A DNA stretch of 64,000 nucleotides from Nephromyces sp. MM_2019 (Eukaryota > Apicomplexa > Aconoidasida > Nephromycida): positions 1-64,000 of the forward strand of contig JADHZB010001494.1 of assembly GCA_015657535.1 (NCBI GenBank), written 5' to 3'. The notes beneath the pieces were generated by a model. The model was not told where the DNA came from. It saw nothing but the letters and a program-made list of their open reading frames with translations, and ran no database searches. Of the stretch, positions 1-10,751 are shown piece after piece. The first letter of the stretch is position 1, and every line of letters starts with the position of its first letter. The translations under genes and the position numbers were made by a program.

Positions 1-1
1 T

Positions 2-3000
2 CAGCATAGAGATGGCACTCCATCTTCTGATATGCATGGAATCCCAGGAAATGATCAGGGGGGTGCTCGTGACGCACACACAAGCAGTATAGGGGGGGGT
101 CACAGCAGTAACTATGACTACCCCTCCTACTCAGGAAATAGGGGGGGTGGTAGCTCCTACAATGAGAGGCCTATGCATATGCAGGATGTGCGTGGAAACA
201 GTTCCTCTTCTCACAGTTTGCCAAGGTATTCAAAGGGGGGTAATCAGATGGATGGAGGCTCTGGGGGGGGTGGGGGGGGTAGAGCTTTGGGAGCTCATCA
301 TCAGCCTCATGGAGGCGATAGCGGGGGAAGCAGAGGAAATCACAAATCTCATGGCATTTCACAGGACTCCATCGACTCTCTCTCTTGGAGAAGCTGTGAG
401 TTTTTTGATGTGATTAGATGTTCATTTGGTTTGAAGGGTTAGAGGGATGCGCACACACAGCGACTTGAGCACACGGGCACACATACCCGGGCACACTCAG
501 ATTTATGCGTAAACATACAAGCACTCAGATTTATACGGACGCAGACACATCAACACACAGGTACACACACACACACACTGGCAACTACAAGGAATTTGCG
601 TAGATTCATGGATTATTTTTCTGTTTTAATACTGGGCTGATTGCTTATATCGTTTTTCCTATGGGGGTGAGTTGATTTAGGCTTTTCTATCGGTAGTGTT
701 AAGCATATGAAGATGAAGCTGCTGAGATTCTCCTGATTTGCTTTCCTTTGTATTTTGTGCTTGAATTCATATGTTTGGATGTTTAGATTCTGCATGTGTG
801 CGTGTGTGTGTGTGCAAAATTTTTGTTTGCCTGACTTAATATCGTTGCATGACAAGACGCTGTGTGTGTTTGGATTTCTCAATTTTTCATGTGCTTCTAT
901 GTATGTTGTCTCTCAAAGCTATGTGCTGTACTTTATGTTGAATCCCAGTAATTTGCTTTGCTATGTTCAGCGAAACAAGACAGCTCCTCTCCTGTAAACT
1001 CCACAAATAGCGGCATGGGCGGTAAGTATCCTCGCAGATGTTTGGCTGAACTGTGTTAGGCGTGTGTGCGTACACATCTCTTTATACTTGTGTTTTTCTA
1101 TATATCTCTCCCTCCGTCTCTACGTAGATCTCGCTGTCTCACTATCGAGATCTTTCTATCTGAAAGTCTCTTCCTCTTCTCCCTCTTCCTTTCTCTCTCC
1201 CTCTTCATGAGATCTCCCTCTTCATGAGATCTCCTCTTTGAAGCTCTTTGCTGTGCTGAACTCAGCCTAGCAGATACTCCTGATGTTGTTGAATGATTTA
1301 TAACCCCCACCCTTTATCTAATCTATACACGCTCTCTGCATTACTGTATATTGCTCCTCCTGTTCTTGAGATGCTAACCTCTCCTCCACCCACCCACACA
1401 CGTACACACACACACGCACTTTTCTCTTTAGGAAATAGCGGGAACTCAAACCCACGACGTAATCGAGGGGGGGGGTTCCAAAACTCTCAACAAAACACAA
1501 CAGATAGAGACTCGTCCAATGCAACTCCCACTAGTGGTGGTGGAAGGGGTTATAACCACCACGGAAATAGCGGTTATAGCAACCACAATAACCCCCCTCA
1601 CGCTACATCGGTGGAAAAGGGTGGTGGTGGGTCTTCTATGAGGATGTACAATAGAAAAGTTCATGAAGACAGCGAAGCACACACAGAGAAGCTGACCGAA
1701 CACACACACTCCCGGCATTACGACTTTGGTGTGCTAAAAGGGGGGGCTACACACTTTTATAATCAGGTAGGAGGAGGGGATAGTGTTCCCCATCATTCGA
1801 TGAAGTATGGCGGTGGGGGGTATGCTGGAGGGAGCTATGCAAGGCTTTTGGAGGCCACCAATCGAGATATCCGGGAGATTCTGGAATGGCACACAACCAG
1901 TAAGCTTAGGGAAGGGGGAGGGGGTTTGTATGAGATTGATTTGTATTTGATACGGTGTGTGTGGAATTCTTATCGATTTGTATTGTTTGATCATAGAGTT
2001 TGGTGGTATTTGTTGATGTGTGTGTGTGGGGTTGTATCATCATGTGCATCAGCTTTTGCTTACATCTGGGCATGTGTGTGTATATTGATATATGCACTTT
2101 TGAGCTTCTCTTGGTGTTCATTAAGGGGATTCTTGGGTGAGTTTGCGTTGCTTTGTGGGGATAATATGAGTGTAGTAATCAGCTGTATGCATGTGTGCGT
2201 GTGTGTGCGTGTTTGATCTGCTTTTTTCCCAAACTTGTTGACAGTTTCTATGTCATTTTAAAGCTTTCTTCTTGGGTTGGGTATTCAGCAATTGATCTGG
2301 TAGGCAACCCAGATGAATCTACGAGAGTTTTTCCTAGTTTAAACCATTTCTAAGACTATTGTGACATTTTCCTTCTATCCTCTTTTCTCAATACCTTTAC
2401 CCCTTCATGACCTCACCCTCTTCTTTCAATCTTTTCCGGTAGTTTTCCCCCTCTACCTCCTTCCCTTCCCCCTTTTTTTGTGCTTAAATCTCGTCCTCAG
2501 GCTCCTCATCTTTCCCCCTGTTACTCTATCCCAGTCTCATCCTCCTCCCCCTCCCCCCCCTCTCCTCAAATCTCATATAATCTTTCCCCCCATCAATTTT
2601 TCCCGTTTTCACATACTAGTCTTCATGCTTCTCTACTTAAACTCCCTCCCCCCCTCCCCCTCTTTTAGGATACGAGAATTTCGCTGAATCCATGAAGAAG
2701 CAATCAAACTCTTTCGGAACACCAACTTCGATGGGCAGCTCTACACATAGCCATCCTCATCCTCCACACACGGAGTTATCAGGGAGTAGTTCTCCCCTCG
2801 GCTCTACCAGTGAACGAGATCAGCCTCCTCCACCTCCTCCGGACTACAAGGAGGATTATTTCACGCATCTCTTAGAACATGCTTTCTCCCGCTTCGTCTC
2901 TTCGCCTAGTACCTTGCACACACAACACATACCATATCACGCCACTGGCTACAACTTGCACCAGCCCGCCGTTCCATCTTCACCATCAGAGCACCCCCCC

Positions 3001-6000
3001 CCACTTCATGTTATTCCAGGAAAGCAGCCTGCCAGCCAAGACCACCACCATTCATATAATACAAGTCATTGTTCCTCGCTTTCTGCAGGAGGGAAAACGA
3101 ACTCAGAAAATGTGTTCTACATGGGAGCAAGTGGAGGGGTGGTTTTGGGTTATTCAGTGGGTGGGACTAATGGCGGTTCCAGCGCTGTTGCTACTACTGT
3201 TGCTGCCACTGGTACTACCCCCCCCACGGGCAACCGTAGCGGTAATATCTCGGTAACAGCTCCTTCTTCTAATAATCAAAATAGTTCTGCTACGAATTCT
3301 GCAGCCTGCATAGCTGCAGGCAATGGAGGCACCAGCGGTGTAGTTACACCCTCATCTGGGAATTCTTCACCGTATCAAAGTGGCGGTCTCATAAGTCAAA
3401 AGCAAGGGGAAGGAGGATTGGTGGCTGCAGTACCGTATCAACCGATTATTGTGAGTGAACCCCCCCCCTCCAGTTACTTTCATCCCCATCTTCATGGAGG
3501 AGGGGGAGTGAGTATTGGCAGTAGCGGTGCTTTAGGTAGCCAGCCAGCACCCCATTCACCTTCTTCTCAAAACCAGTCCGTAGGTGCTTCCCTTCCCCAG
3601 CAATCTGGAGGGAGTGGTACTGGTGGCGTCATCGCCTATCCCATGAACCCCTTAGCTGAAGGTAGCAATCCGCTACCCTCTTTGGGAGCAGGTGGGCCTT
3701 ATCATGCAACACATCCACCCCACTCATTTCGCGGTCCGCTGAGAGTTTCATCTACTACTTTAGGAGGTAGCAACCCGAATGGCCTTCATTCCCATGGAGG
3801 AGGAGGAGGAGGAGTCCGTAGTAGGGATCTTGCAGAGAGCCCTCCTTCATCACTTGGGGGGGGTACAATGATTCACCCCCAGTCTTCAAACTCACCCCAG
3901 TATTACCCCCACAATAGTAATAGCAACCACTTGCCCCCTAGCTGTGTGTATGATAACCCTGGATCTGGAGCAGGAGGTGCTAGTAATATCAGTGGAAGCA
4001 ATGGTAACCCACCACAAGTAGTTTTACATCACGCAGGGGGGGGGCTGGGGGGACAGCCTTTTCAGCACGGTTCTGGGGGTTTTATGGCTTCCTCTACTCA
4101 CTCCATTGGTTGCCCCTCCCTCTCCTCATTGAATTTCTCGAGTTCCTCGCACATGGTAGTGGTGGCTCCGGGGGGAATTCCACCGGTTACTACCTCTCCA
4201 CAACATGCGATGATGGTATCCGGTAACTCCAACGCTTCTTCATTCTCACAACAGCCTAATGGTTCGCGAGATGCTCATCATTTAGTTCATCATGGCTCTA
4301 CTGGCGGTTCTCAGGGTCAAATCACACAGCAGCAGGTTGGAAGCAACCCTTCACACACATCTTCAGCTGGCACTGCCTCTTCTTCGAGTTCAGGGGTAGG
4401 GGGAAGCGTGTCTCAAGGCACAATCTTCATACATCCCCAGCACATGAGCCCTGTGGTTCTTGGAGAACACGAGGGGGGTTCTGCCCTGAACAACATCCCT
4501 GCGATGAATCATCCTCCTTCTAGAGCTTATCAGGCAGGGGGGGGGGTAATCATCCTCTTGGCTCATATGGTGTAGGAGGTCATGTTGGAGGGCTTAATCA
4601 AGCGGGAGGTGGGGGTGGCCTACACAATCCTCATATAATGCATGGCGGAGGTGTTAGCAATCCAAACAGCATGAATAGTAACGGTGCTTCATATAATGTA
4701 GCTTCACCTGCTGGTATTGTACCTGCAGCATCACCAGCAGGTTATAGTCATCCGCCCGGGTCAGTTCATGGGATTGGCTCAATGAATCATCATAATCCTC
4801 CCCTTGGCGGAGGATTTGCTCAACATCCATACGGAGAAATTCCGATTATTTCTTCTTCCACTTCTTCGTCTCCCCCTCCTCCTCCACATCTACCTCCTCT
4901 TGCCGTTGTTGGAGGTGGAGGGAGCAATAACAGCGGTAACACTGTTGGGGGGGGTGGGGGGACGAATGGTGGAGGGGTTGTTTCCCCCCAATCGTACCGT
5001 GCTCGTACCTCCCCTATGAGCTATCATTCTCCTGCAACTGCCGTAGGTGGGGCAGTACACCTTCCTCCTGGGGGGGTAGTTCATCATGGCACAGATACTG
5101 GGCAGGGTGGCACCGCTGGTTCTTCGGTGGTTATTGGTGGATTTTCTCCTTCTTCTCGGCCGTTGAACAATCAAACGCTTTGTTCCCCAATGAATAGCTT
5201 AGCACACAGCTTGCCTACATCAAACAGTAGATCTTCACCTCCCCCCTCATCTGTTCCCCCAGCAACTGTGGCTTTGGCAGCTACTAGTGCCAGTAATGCC
5301 GTTGTGGGTGGCTCCTTCGTGAATGGGATATCATCTGGGTATAGTAGCAACCCTCCTCAAGTACTTCCCGTGGGTGGGGGGGGCGGTGTGGGAGGATTCT
5401 CCCATTCGACTGCAGCAGCACCTATTATTGATGAGTACGGAACAGTTTCATCAAACAGGGGCTACCCCCTCAGTAGCAACCCTATTGGTGGTGCAAGTGT
5501 TAAGTACCAGGGCGCCCCCCCTGGTACTATGTGGTCGCCCAATCAAGCCCAGTCCCCTCACTGCTATGGTGGTGGATCGACGGGGGGGGGGGGCATGATT
5601 CCTGCTGTGATCACCCCATCGGGTATTCCCCCCTCAGGGGGGGTCAGCACGTCTGGCTCGTCTGCTAATGGGGGTGGCTCCCCTTCAAATTACGCCAGTT
5701 CTGCCGCTCCAGGTGGGAATTTTGGCGCCGGTGGTATTGCCCCACATCAAGCTGGGGGGATGATGGTAGTTGGTGGTGGTGGTATTATTGCCCATCCTCC
5801 TAATAGTAGCATAGGAATAAGCGGATCTTCACCTTCTCACCATCGTGGATACCATGTTTATGCCTCCCCTAGTAACTCCCCACATCAAAGTAGCGGTGAT
5901 GCTAGCAATGTGGCATCAGGAAGTGCTACGAGCAACGTATCAAGCAGCTCATCGAGAAACATGCGTTCAGTCGTTGAATCACGCACGAATACCCCCCCTC

Positions 6001-7340
6001 CGACGATGATGAGCTCTGTTGGGATTCCATCAGCTCTCTCAGGTAATGACGGAAACCAGCTTTGTCATTACTCTAATAACAGTGGGTTTGGAGGTTCTTC
6101 CTTGTCTCCTTCCTCTTCGCCATGCGCAGATGGTATCGAGCTGAAACCCGCGGTCCCCGCTGTTTCAGCCTTGCCGGTGCCAGGGGGGGGTTCTGCCGAT
6201 GCACCTGCTCCTTTTAGCCCCTCAAATATTGTGAATCCATCTTCGCCGAAGAATGTTCTTGCACCCCCCGGAAACGGCAAGAATAAAGGCGGAGGAGGCA
6301 TCCCTCTGATGAGCAGTAACGGCGGTGGAGGAGGTGGTGCTAATAGCAGTAGTAGTAGTATATTATCACCCCATCCTGCTGCGACTGGTGGATCTCCTTC
6401 ATCTTTCTCTAACCACTCAAATGGGGGGGCTAACTCGCCTCCGCGATATAATTCACACGGTACGGGCAGCCACAGTAATAGCCATGGAGATAGGGGAGGG
6501 GGGAGGGGGTTGTACTCGTACCCACTACGTTCTAACTTAGAGCATTCCCCTTCCCCAGGAGGTAATGGCAATAGCATGGGAAGAGGGCTTGGCAAGGCTT
6601 CTAATTCTTCAAACAGGGGTTCAGGAGCTGGAGGAAGGGCGAATGCTATGGGAGGGGGGGGACAAATTCCTTCTTCCCCGCAGAATAATTTAGTAAGGGG
6701 TAGTAGCAATGGTGGTGGGTACGACTCGAATAGCTCCTCACGATTTGGTGGTAGTCGACAAAGTACCCCCAATTCCAGCATCATGGGGGGGGGGGTGAAT
6801 AGTGGTGGTGATGGCAGTTTAGTAGGTTCCCATCCATCACCTCCGGGCCATCATGAAGCTCTTTCCCCCTCTAGTAGCAATTTTTCCCAACAACCCTTGC
6901 ATTCAGACGGTAGTGGGCATCTTCATTCATCTGGAGGGTTGGAGGGTTTCGCACTTCCTGGTGCGGATATAGGGGGAAGCAGCAGCAGGGGTAGCTTTTC
7001 CAGCAACAATGCGGCGACCTCCGGGGGTGGCTTGAATGAAAGGGCTGGCAGTGGAGGGTTAAAGAGGGGTGGAAAGGGAGAGGGGGTGCTTGGTAAGGGG
7101 GGCAGTAACGTAGAGCAGCAGCAGTATTCTGGTGCAGCTAGTGGGGTGGCAGGTTATAGCAGCAACGTGAGCAATAGTACCAATATCAGCGGTAGTAGTA
7201 ACAATAGCGGTTCTAGTGGAAACAGTAGTAACAGCAATCAGACTTCACACAATGGATACAATGGGAACAGGGGGGGAGGGCGTATGTATTACAAGAATAA
7301 CACCGAGTATCTGAGGGAAAAGGAGGCTACAGAGACTTAA
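2..7340 (+). CDS. Large Gly/Ser-rich RGG-containing protein, 5'-truncated, four exons seen
   Basis: The function is not recognised. The reading frame is already open at the window edge, so the start lies upstream. Exons by splice signal and phase are 2-395 (donor GTGAGT), 971-1021 (donor GTAAGT), 1432-1899 (donor GTAAGC) and 2669-7340; each junction is phase 1 and keeps the frame open. The product is dominated by Gly, Ser, Asn, Pro and His, with scattered RGG-type pieces (NRGGG, RRNRGGG, GNRGGGR) typical of disordered RNA-binding proteins. The only stretch that looks folded spans the junction of exons 3 and 4 (about residues EATNRDIREILEWH followed by RYENFAESM). In the last exon the frame changes at a run of ten G (4537-4546): coding character is continuous before and after it, but in frames one base apart. 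Stop TAA is at 7338-7340. The gene model is good; the role is unknown. Confidence 0.75.
396..970 (+). repeat. Intron 1 of the Gly/Ser-rich gene with CA/TG repeats
   Basis: The intron starts with GTGAGT and ends TTCAG. It carries dense ACAC/CACACG sequence at about 450-580, including a pure CA run near 563-579, and TGTGTG runs near 800-815. No second gene is visible in it. Confidence 0.6.
1199..1232 (+). repeat. Perfect 17-bp tandem duplication in an intron
   Basis: The 17-mer ccctcttcatgagatct occurs twice back to back (1199-1215, 1216-1232) within the pyrimidine-rich intron 2 of the Gly/Ser-rich gene. It looks like a recent slippage product. Confidence 0.85.
1900..2668 (+). other. Intron 3 of the Gly/Ser-rich gene, strongly pyrimidine-rich 3' half
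   Basis: Starts GTAAGC, ends TTTTAG. From about 2360 to 2668 it is almost all C and T with long C runs, an unusually long polypyrimidine tract before the acceptor. Open frames here are a product of this composition. Confidence 0.6.
4537..4546 (+). other. Ten-G homopolymer where the reading frame breaks
   Basis: Upstream the open frame runs from 2669 and would stop at 4573-4575. Downstream a different frame stays open from this run to 7340, with the same Gly/Ser/His/Pro composition (it reads GNHPLGSYGVGGHVGG directly after the G run). Eight or eleven G instead of ten would join the two. A short intron here (GT at 4546, AG at 4575, 30 nt) does not change the frame. A homopolymer sequencing error is the likeliest cause; a real frameshift or length-variable allele is possible. 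Confidence 0.8.
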
Positions 7341-7595
7341 ACTAGGTGAGAGTAGGTGCTTATTATGTTGGGGTGAGGGAAGGAGCTTCATAATCGGTGT
7401 TTGTAATGTGTGTGCTGGTGTTTTGGTATCTTCATCATATTCGTGTTTATAGTGTGTGTGTGTTGCCGTTTCCCCATGTTCTTCATATTCAGTTTTATCT
7501 ATAATAAATTTCACTGTTCTTTGAATCCACAATATTAGGCACGCGAAAAGGATGCTACCAAGGCCCAAACTAAATGAGGATGGCTGCTTATTATG
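7317..7595 (+). repeat. 51-bp imperfect direct repeat covering the C-terminus and a downstream copy
   Basis: Segment 7317-7367, which includes the last codons and stop of the Gly/Ser-rich gene, recurs at 7545-7595 with scattered changes; both start gaaaagga and end gcttattatg. The upstream copy encodes REKEATET-stop, the downstream copy REKDATKAQTK-stop. An acceptor-like TATTAG lies just before the second copy (7533-7538), so it might serve as an alternative terminal exon, but a donor that joins the two in a sensible frame is not clear. Confidence 0.6.
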
Positions 7596-9183
7596 CGAAG
7601 GGGGGGCGAGCTAGTTAGATAAGAGGAGCAAGGATATGCAGTCAGGCCGATTTTTTCTATCATCTCGACGATATCACATTGTAATAGCACATAGAGGAAG
7701 GAGAGTATTTTTATTTTTGTTCTTCTGGTGGTTTTTAGCCTGAGCTTTAGGATCTGATATTGCCGTGTGCTGCCAAGATTGAAGACCCGTATATCGACAC
7801 CATGGCCAGGCAGAGTTGTATCAAACAGCTCAGCTGCCAAGTTTAAACTGCATTCATCTTTCTTGGCTTACGGGAAATACCCCCCAATAATATATTTGCC
7901 TGTTAGCTCCATCCTTGGGGGTAAATTATAGGCAAAAATGTTAGGAGGGGGAACTCGAAAGGTGAAGAAGTTACAACTACGGCACCTCAGTGGATTTGCA
8001 TGTGGTTTACGAGGCAACATCTACTACGACGATAAACACCTGGATTGTGTTTAGTAGTTAAAGTGTTGCAAAGGTGCAATTTTCTACAATTTTATGTACA
8101 TCTTTCCTTCAATTTACTTGAATTAACCAAGCGGATGTCTTCTCAAGTTAAAAAGTTTGTGTGTCCGCGATTACACCTTGTGCGCATTGGTTTGGGATGC
8201 TTTTCTTGAAGTGAAGAGGGAGGGGGGTGCTTCCTGCGAAGCAAGTTTTCGAGAACTGCGCATATAACACGCTTCTATTTGATTTGCTATTCCAAGCTTA
8301 CTAAAATTAAAGGGGAATGATAAACATTAAATAGTAAACCTCCCACTACCCCCAACTCCCAACCCCCCACCCCTTTGAATAGCAAAGTTTACATTTTTGT
8401 GCTTATCAGTATCAAAAGGCATTGTTTATCACCCACTCATGCTAGTTGCTTAGCTTCGGCGCCCTGGTAAATCTACTAAAGGCCGATTCAAGTGTTTAAG
8501 TCGAAATTGCAAGACTTTCCGTACAAATTTAACTTGGAGTATCCAATGTAGACGAGTAGAACTGAGTTGCTAGTTAAGCACCATCCGCTTTCCATCTATT
8601 TGATTAGAAAAACTATCAATGCAAAAAGTGTCTCATGAAACATCCCGCGGTATATCAGGTGGTATTTAACCAAAAAGGTAGGTCACTAGAAGCTTCTATG
8701 AAGGTGCTCCGCAGCGAAGTTTCTGAGGTACTCACGGCTCAAAACGCCTTCCTCTGCGTAAAAACTGCACCCTCTACCTCAATCTTAGTCATGCTCTACT
8801 AATAAATACTGCTGAGCTATCAGAATAGAAGATGCATACCTGTACACTAAAAGCAGCGCGGGTGTTTGATTTTTTTGCCGCGGGCTTCAGAGGGTGGTTG
8901 CTAGCTAGCTCGAAGCTTTGCAAATTGGTAGATGCCTAGCTATTTTTAATATGCAATAGAATACCAATCAGCTCGTTCATATTCAAAGCCTACAGGATAA
9001 GCGCGCAAGTCTTGGAGTATGCGCGTCTTCTCTTAAGTGAATCACAACGGGGCAGATTACTCTGTCCCTATACTTTTCCTCACATTTTTAGCCTTGGAAA
9101 TATTATATATCCGCCTATTTGCATAGCGTGTGTGCTGATATGCGTAGTGAAGTGTGCGAGGAGATGTGTGTGCTGGTGGGTAT
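7596..9183. other. Intergenic, no gene seen
   Basis: No coding frame of convincing composition is found on either strand. A C-rich patch lies at about 8340-8375. Short open frames here have no recognisable protein character. Confidence 0.5.
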
Positions 9184-9304
9184 GCCGGTGTGTGTTGTAA
9201 AGACATGTGTGCTAGTGTGTTGTGAAGCGTGTTGTGCAGACATGTGTGCTAGTGTGTTGTGAAGATATGTATGCTAGTGTATTGTAAAGACATGTGTGCT
9301 GACA
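9184..9304 (+). repeat. 25-bp TG-rich minisatellite
   Basis: Units of the form agacatgtgtgctagtgtgt plus tgtga repeat from about 9201, 9238, 9263 and 9288, with one 12-bp insertion between units 1 and 2 and a partial unit upstream. Copies differ by a few substitutions, so the array is not freshly amplified. Confidence 0.8.
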
Positions 9305-9336
9305 CTTGCTATTGCGTTAAAAAGTTACTGTACTGC

Positions 9337-10059
9337 CTACAAATCCTTCAGTGTGAAGGAAAACTTTAAAATCAAAGATTCTAGCCCTTCATGGCACCTG
9401 TTAAGAGATTGCTTAAACCTTTTACAAACCTTTGCCCGCTGGTTACCGTCTAAGGTAGCGATGGATCGTTTGCTTCTATCTCCTTCATTACCACTCCGTT
9501 CAACCTGCCGAAGATGTTCTATGTTTCCAATTCCTATATCACTCATGATCTGGGGAAGACAGTGCAGATCTACTAGCGAAGGCAACTCGTCGTATAATGC
9601 AGACTCGTGTGCTTGCTTTTGCGAGTGCAACGCATTTGAGCTAATCCCCTTAACAGAGGGATTTCCCCCTTTATTGCCGCGATTGAATTTTTCCTGATAC
9701 TTAGGAGGCTGTGAATAGTCTAAACTATCTGTGGTAGGGCTGCTATGAAGACGCAAGTTTATTGGGGCGGCAGAAAATGGCTGGTTACTCCCTGTTTCCG
9801 TGTCCTTACCAGCTTGGCTGTACGACTGTATCCATCTGCGCCTTCGTGCATCATCTGCCTCATCTTCTAACGGTAAAGACGAGGAATAAAAGCTCAAAAG
9901 CAGATCTATATTGCGATTGGAAAAGTGGCACGAGAGGAGCTCAAAATACCAAAAACAAGAAAGCCGCTCCTTAGAGACACTGCAACACACATAAACAGCG
10001 GATATAAAGAAGGCGAAATAAAGACGGAAAAAAGAGGCTTTTTTCACTTCATTTAACAA
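9337..10059 (-). CDS. Hypothetical protein, probable terminal coding exon
   Basis: A 240-codon frame ends in TGA at 9337-9339. The upstream end has no ATG (the frame opens at a TTG), so the true 5' boundary is probably an acceptor. Candidates are a TTGCAG inside the first 35 codons and ACCGTTAG just before the acidic EDEADDARRRRW segment. The distal part is hydrophilic and protein-like (SLVDLHCLPQIMSDIGIGNI, then a basic tail). If the frame were translated from its very beginning it would start with a hydrophobic stretch resembling a signal sequence, but this may be intron. No family was recognised. The gene lies downstream of NOC3 on the same strand. Confidence 0.4.
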   Translation of the reverse strand: MLNEVKKASFFRLYFAFFISAVYVCCSVSKERLSCFWYFELLSCHFSNRNIDLLLSFYSSSLPLEDEADDARRRRWIQSYSQAGKDTETGSNQPFSAAPINLRLHSSPTTDSLDYSQPPKYQEKFNRGNKGGNPSVKGISSNALHSQKQAHESALYDELPSLVDLHCLPQIMSDIGIGNIEHLRQVERSGNEGDRSKRSIATLDGNQRAKVCKRFKQSLNRCHEGLESLILKFSFTLKDL

Positions 10060-10308
10060 AAAGAGAAAATACTACATACTCGGCGCTTCAAAAGGAGTTT
10101 GGAGCTGCAGCTAGTAAGAGGGGAGCAGGGCTGCTTCACCCACACACTATAATCAAAGTGTCAGGAAAAAAAGCTCAGAAGAATGTCGCTGTGATGACGA
10201 TAGGTAACATATCATGGGGCGTAGCGGGGGGCCAGAAATCAAAAATCAAACGGTATTGAGGGGGTATGGGGTAATAATTAAAGGAAAGTAACACGAAGGA
10301 AAAAGCCT

Positions 10309-10709
10309 ATGGGCAAGGAAAAGCCAAGAAGCAAACCGGAAAAGCTTAGACGAGCTGCCAAAGCAAAGCAATAACAACACGATGAAAATCTTTCGTCAGC
10401 ACATGATATTTAGAAGGAAAACTTTCACTAAGGAGTTTTTCTATATATGATTTCATTTGTAGAAAACACCAAACTTTGAATCTTCTCTTTAGAATCACTT
10501 CAAACAGGCTAGTAAGAGAGAGTTTCAGAAAGGGGGTAGTCTCAAGCACTATCAGAAACAGCAAGTATCAGGCCGCAAAATTTCATGACTTGAACCAAAA
10601 AATGCTTCTGTCAAGCACTGGCATGAAAAAGCATTCAAAAATACGACAGGAAAACGCAGTTAAGAGGCAGAAACGGTGGCATAAAGAATCTAGAACTTCA
10701 TCAAATTAG
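10309..10709 (+). CDS. Possible small basic protein, weak
   Basis: Two coding-like pieces sit on the plus strand opposite the NOC3 3' flank. An ATG at 10309 opens a 21-codon, Lys/Arg-rich frame (begins MGKEKPRSKPEKLRRAAKAK) ending TAA at 10374. After a TCTCTTTAG acceptor-like site at 10484-10492 a second frame is open to the TAG at 10709 with a basic end (KRQKRWHKESRTSSN). I found no donor that joins them, so this may be chance. Confidence 0.15.
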
Positions 10710-10751
10710 AATAATCATGTATATCCAAACCTAGAAATAATGTATCCTTCC

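Noticed and set aside
2361..2687. Leu/Pro/Ser-rich plus-strand frame
   Set aside because: It lies in the polypyrimidine 3' half of an intron; its composition follows from C/T runs.
4546..4575. A 30-nt intron (GTAATC...TGTAG) to explain the frame break
   Set aside because: Removal of 30 nt leaves the frame unchanged, so it cannot join the two halves of the exon.
6068..6784. 238-codon open frame on the minus strand inside the Gly/Ser-rich exon
   Set aside because: It is the complement of poly-Gly/Ser codons (Pro/Leu/Glu-rich) and carries no independent signal; the plus-strand frame explains the sequence.
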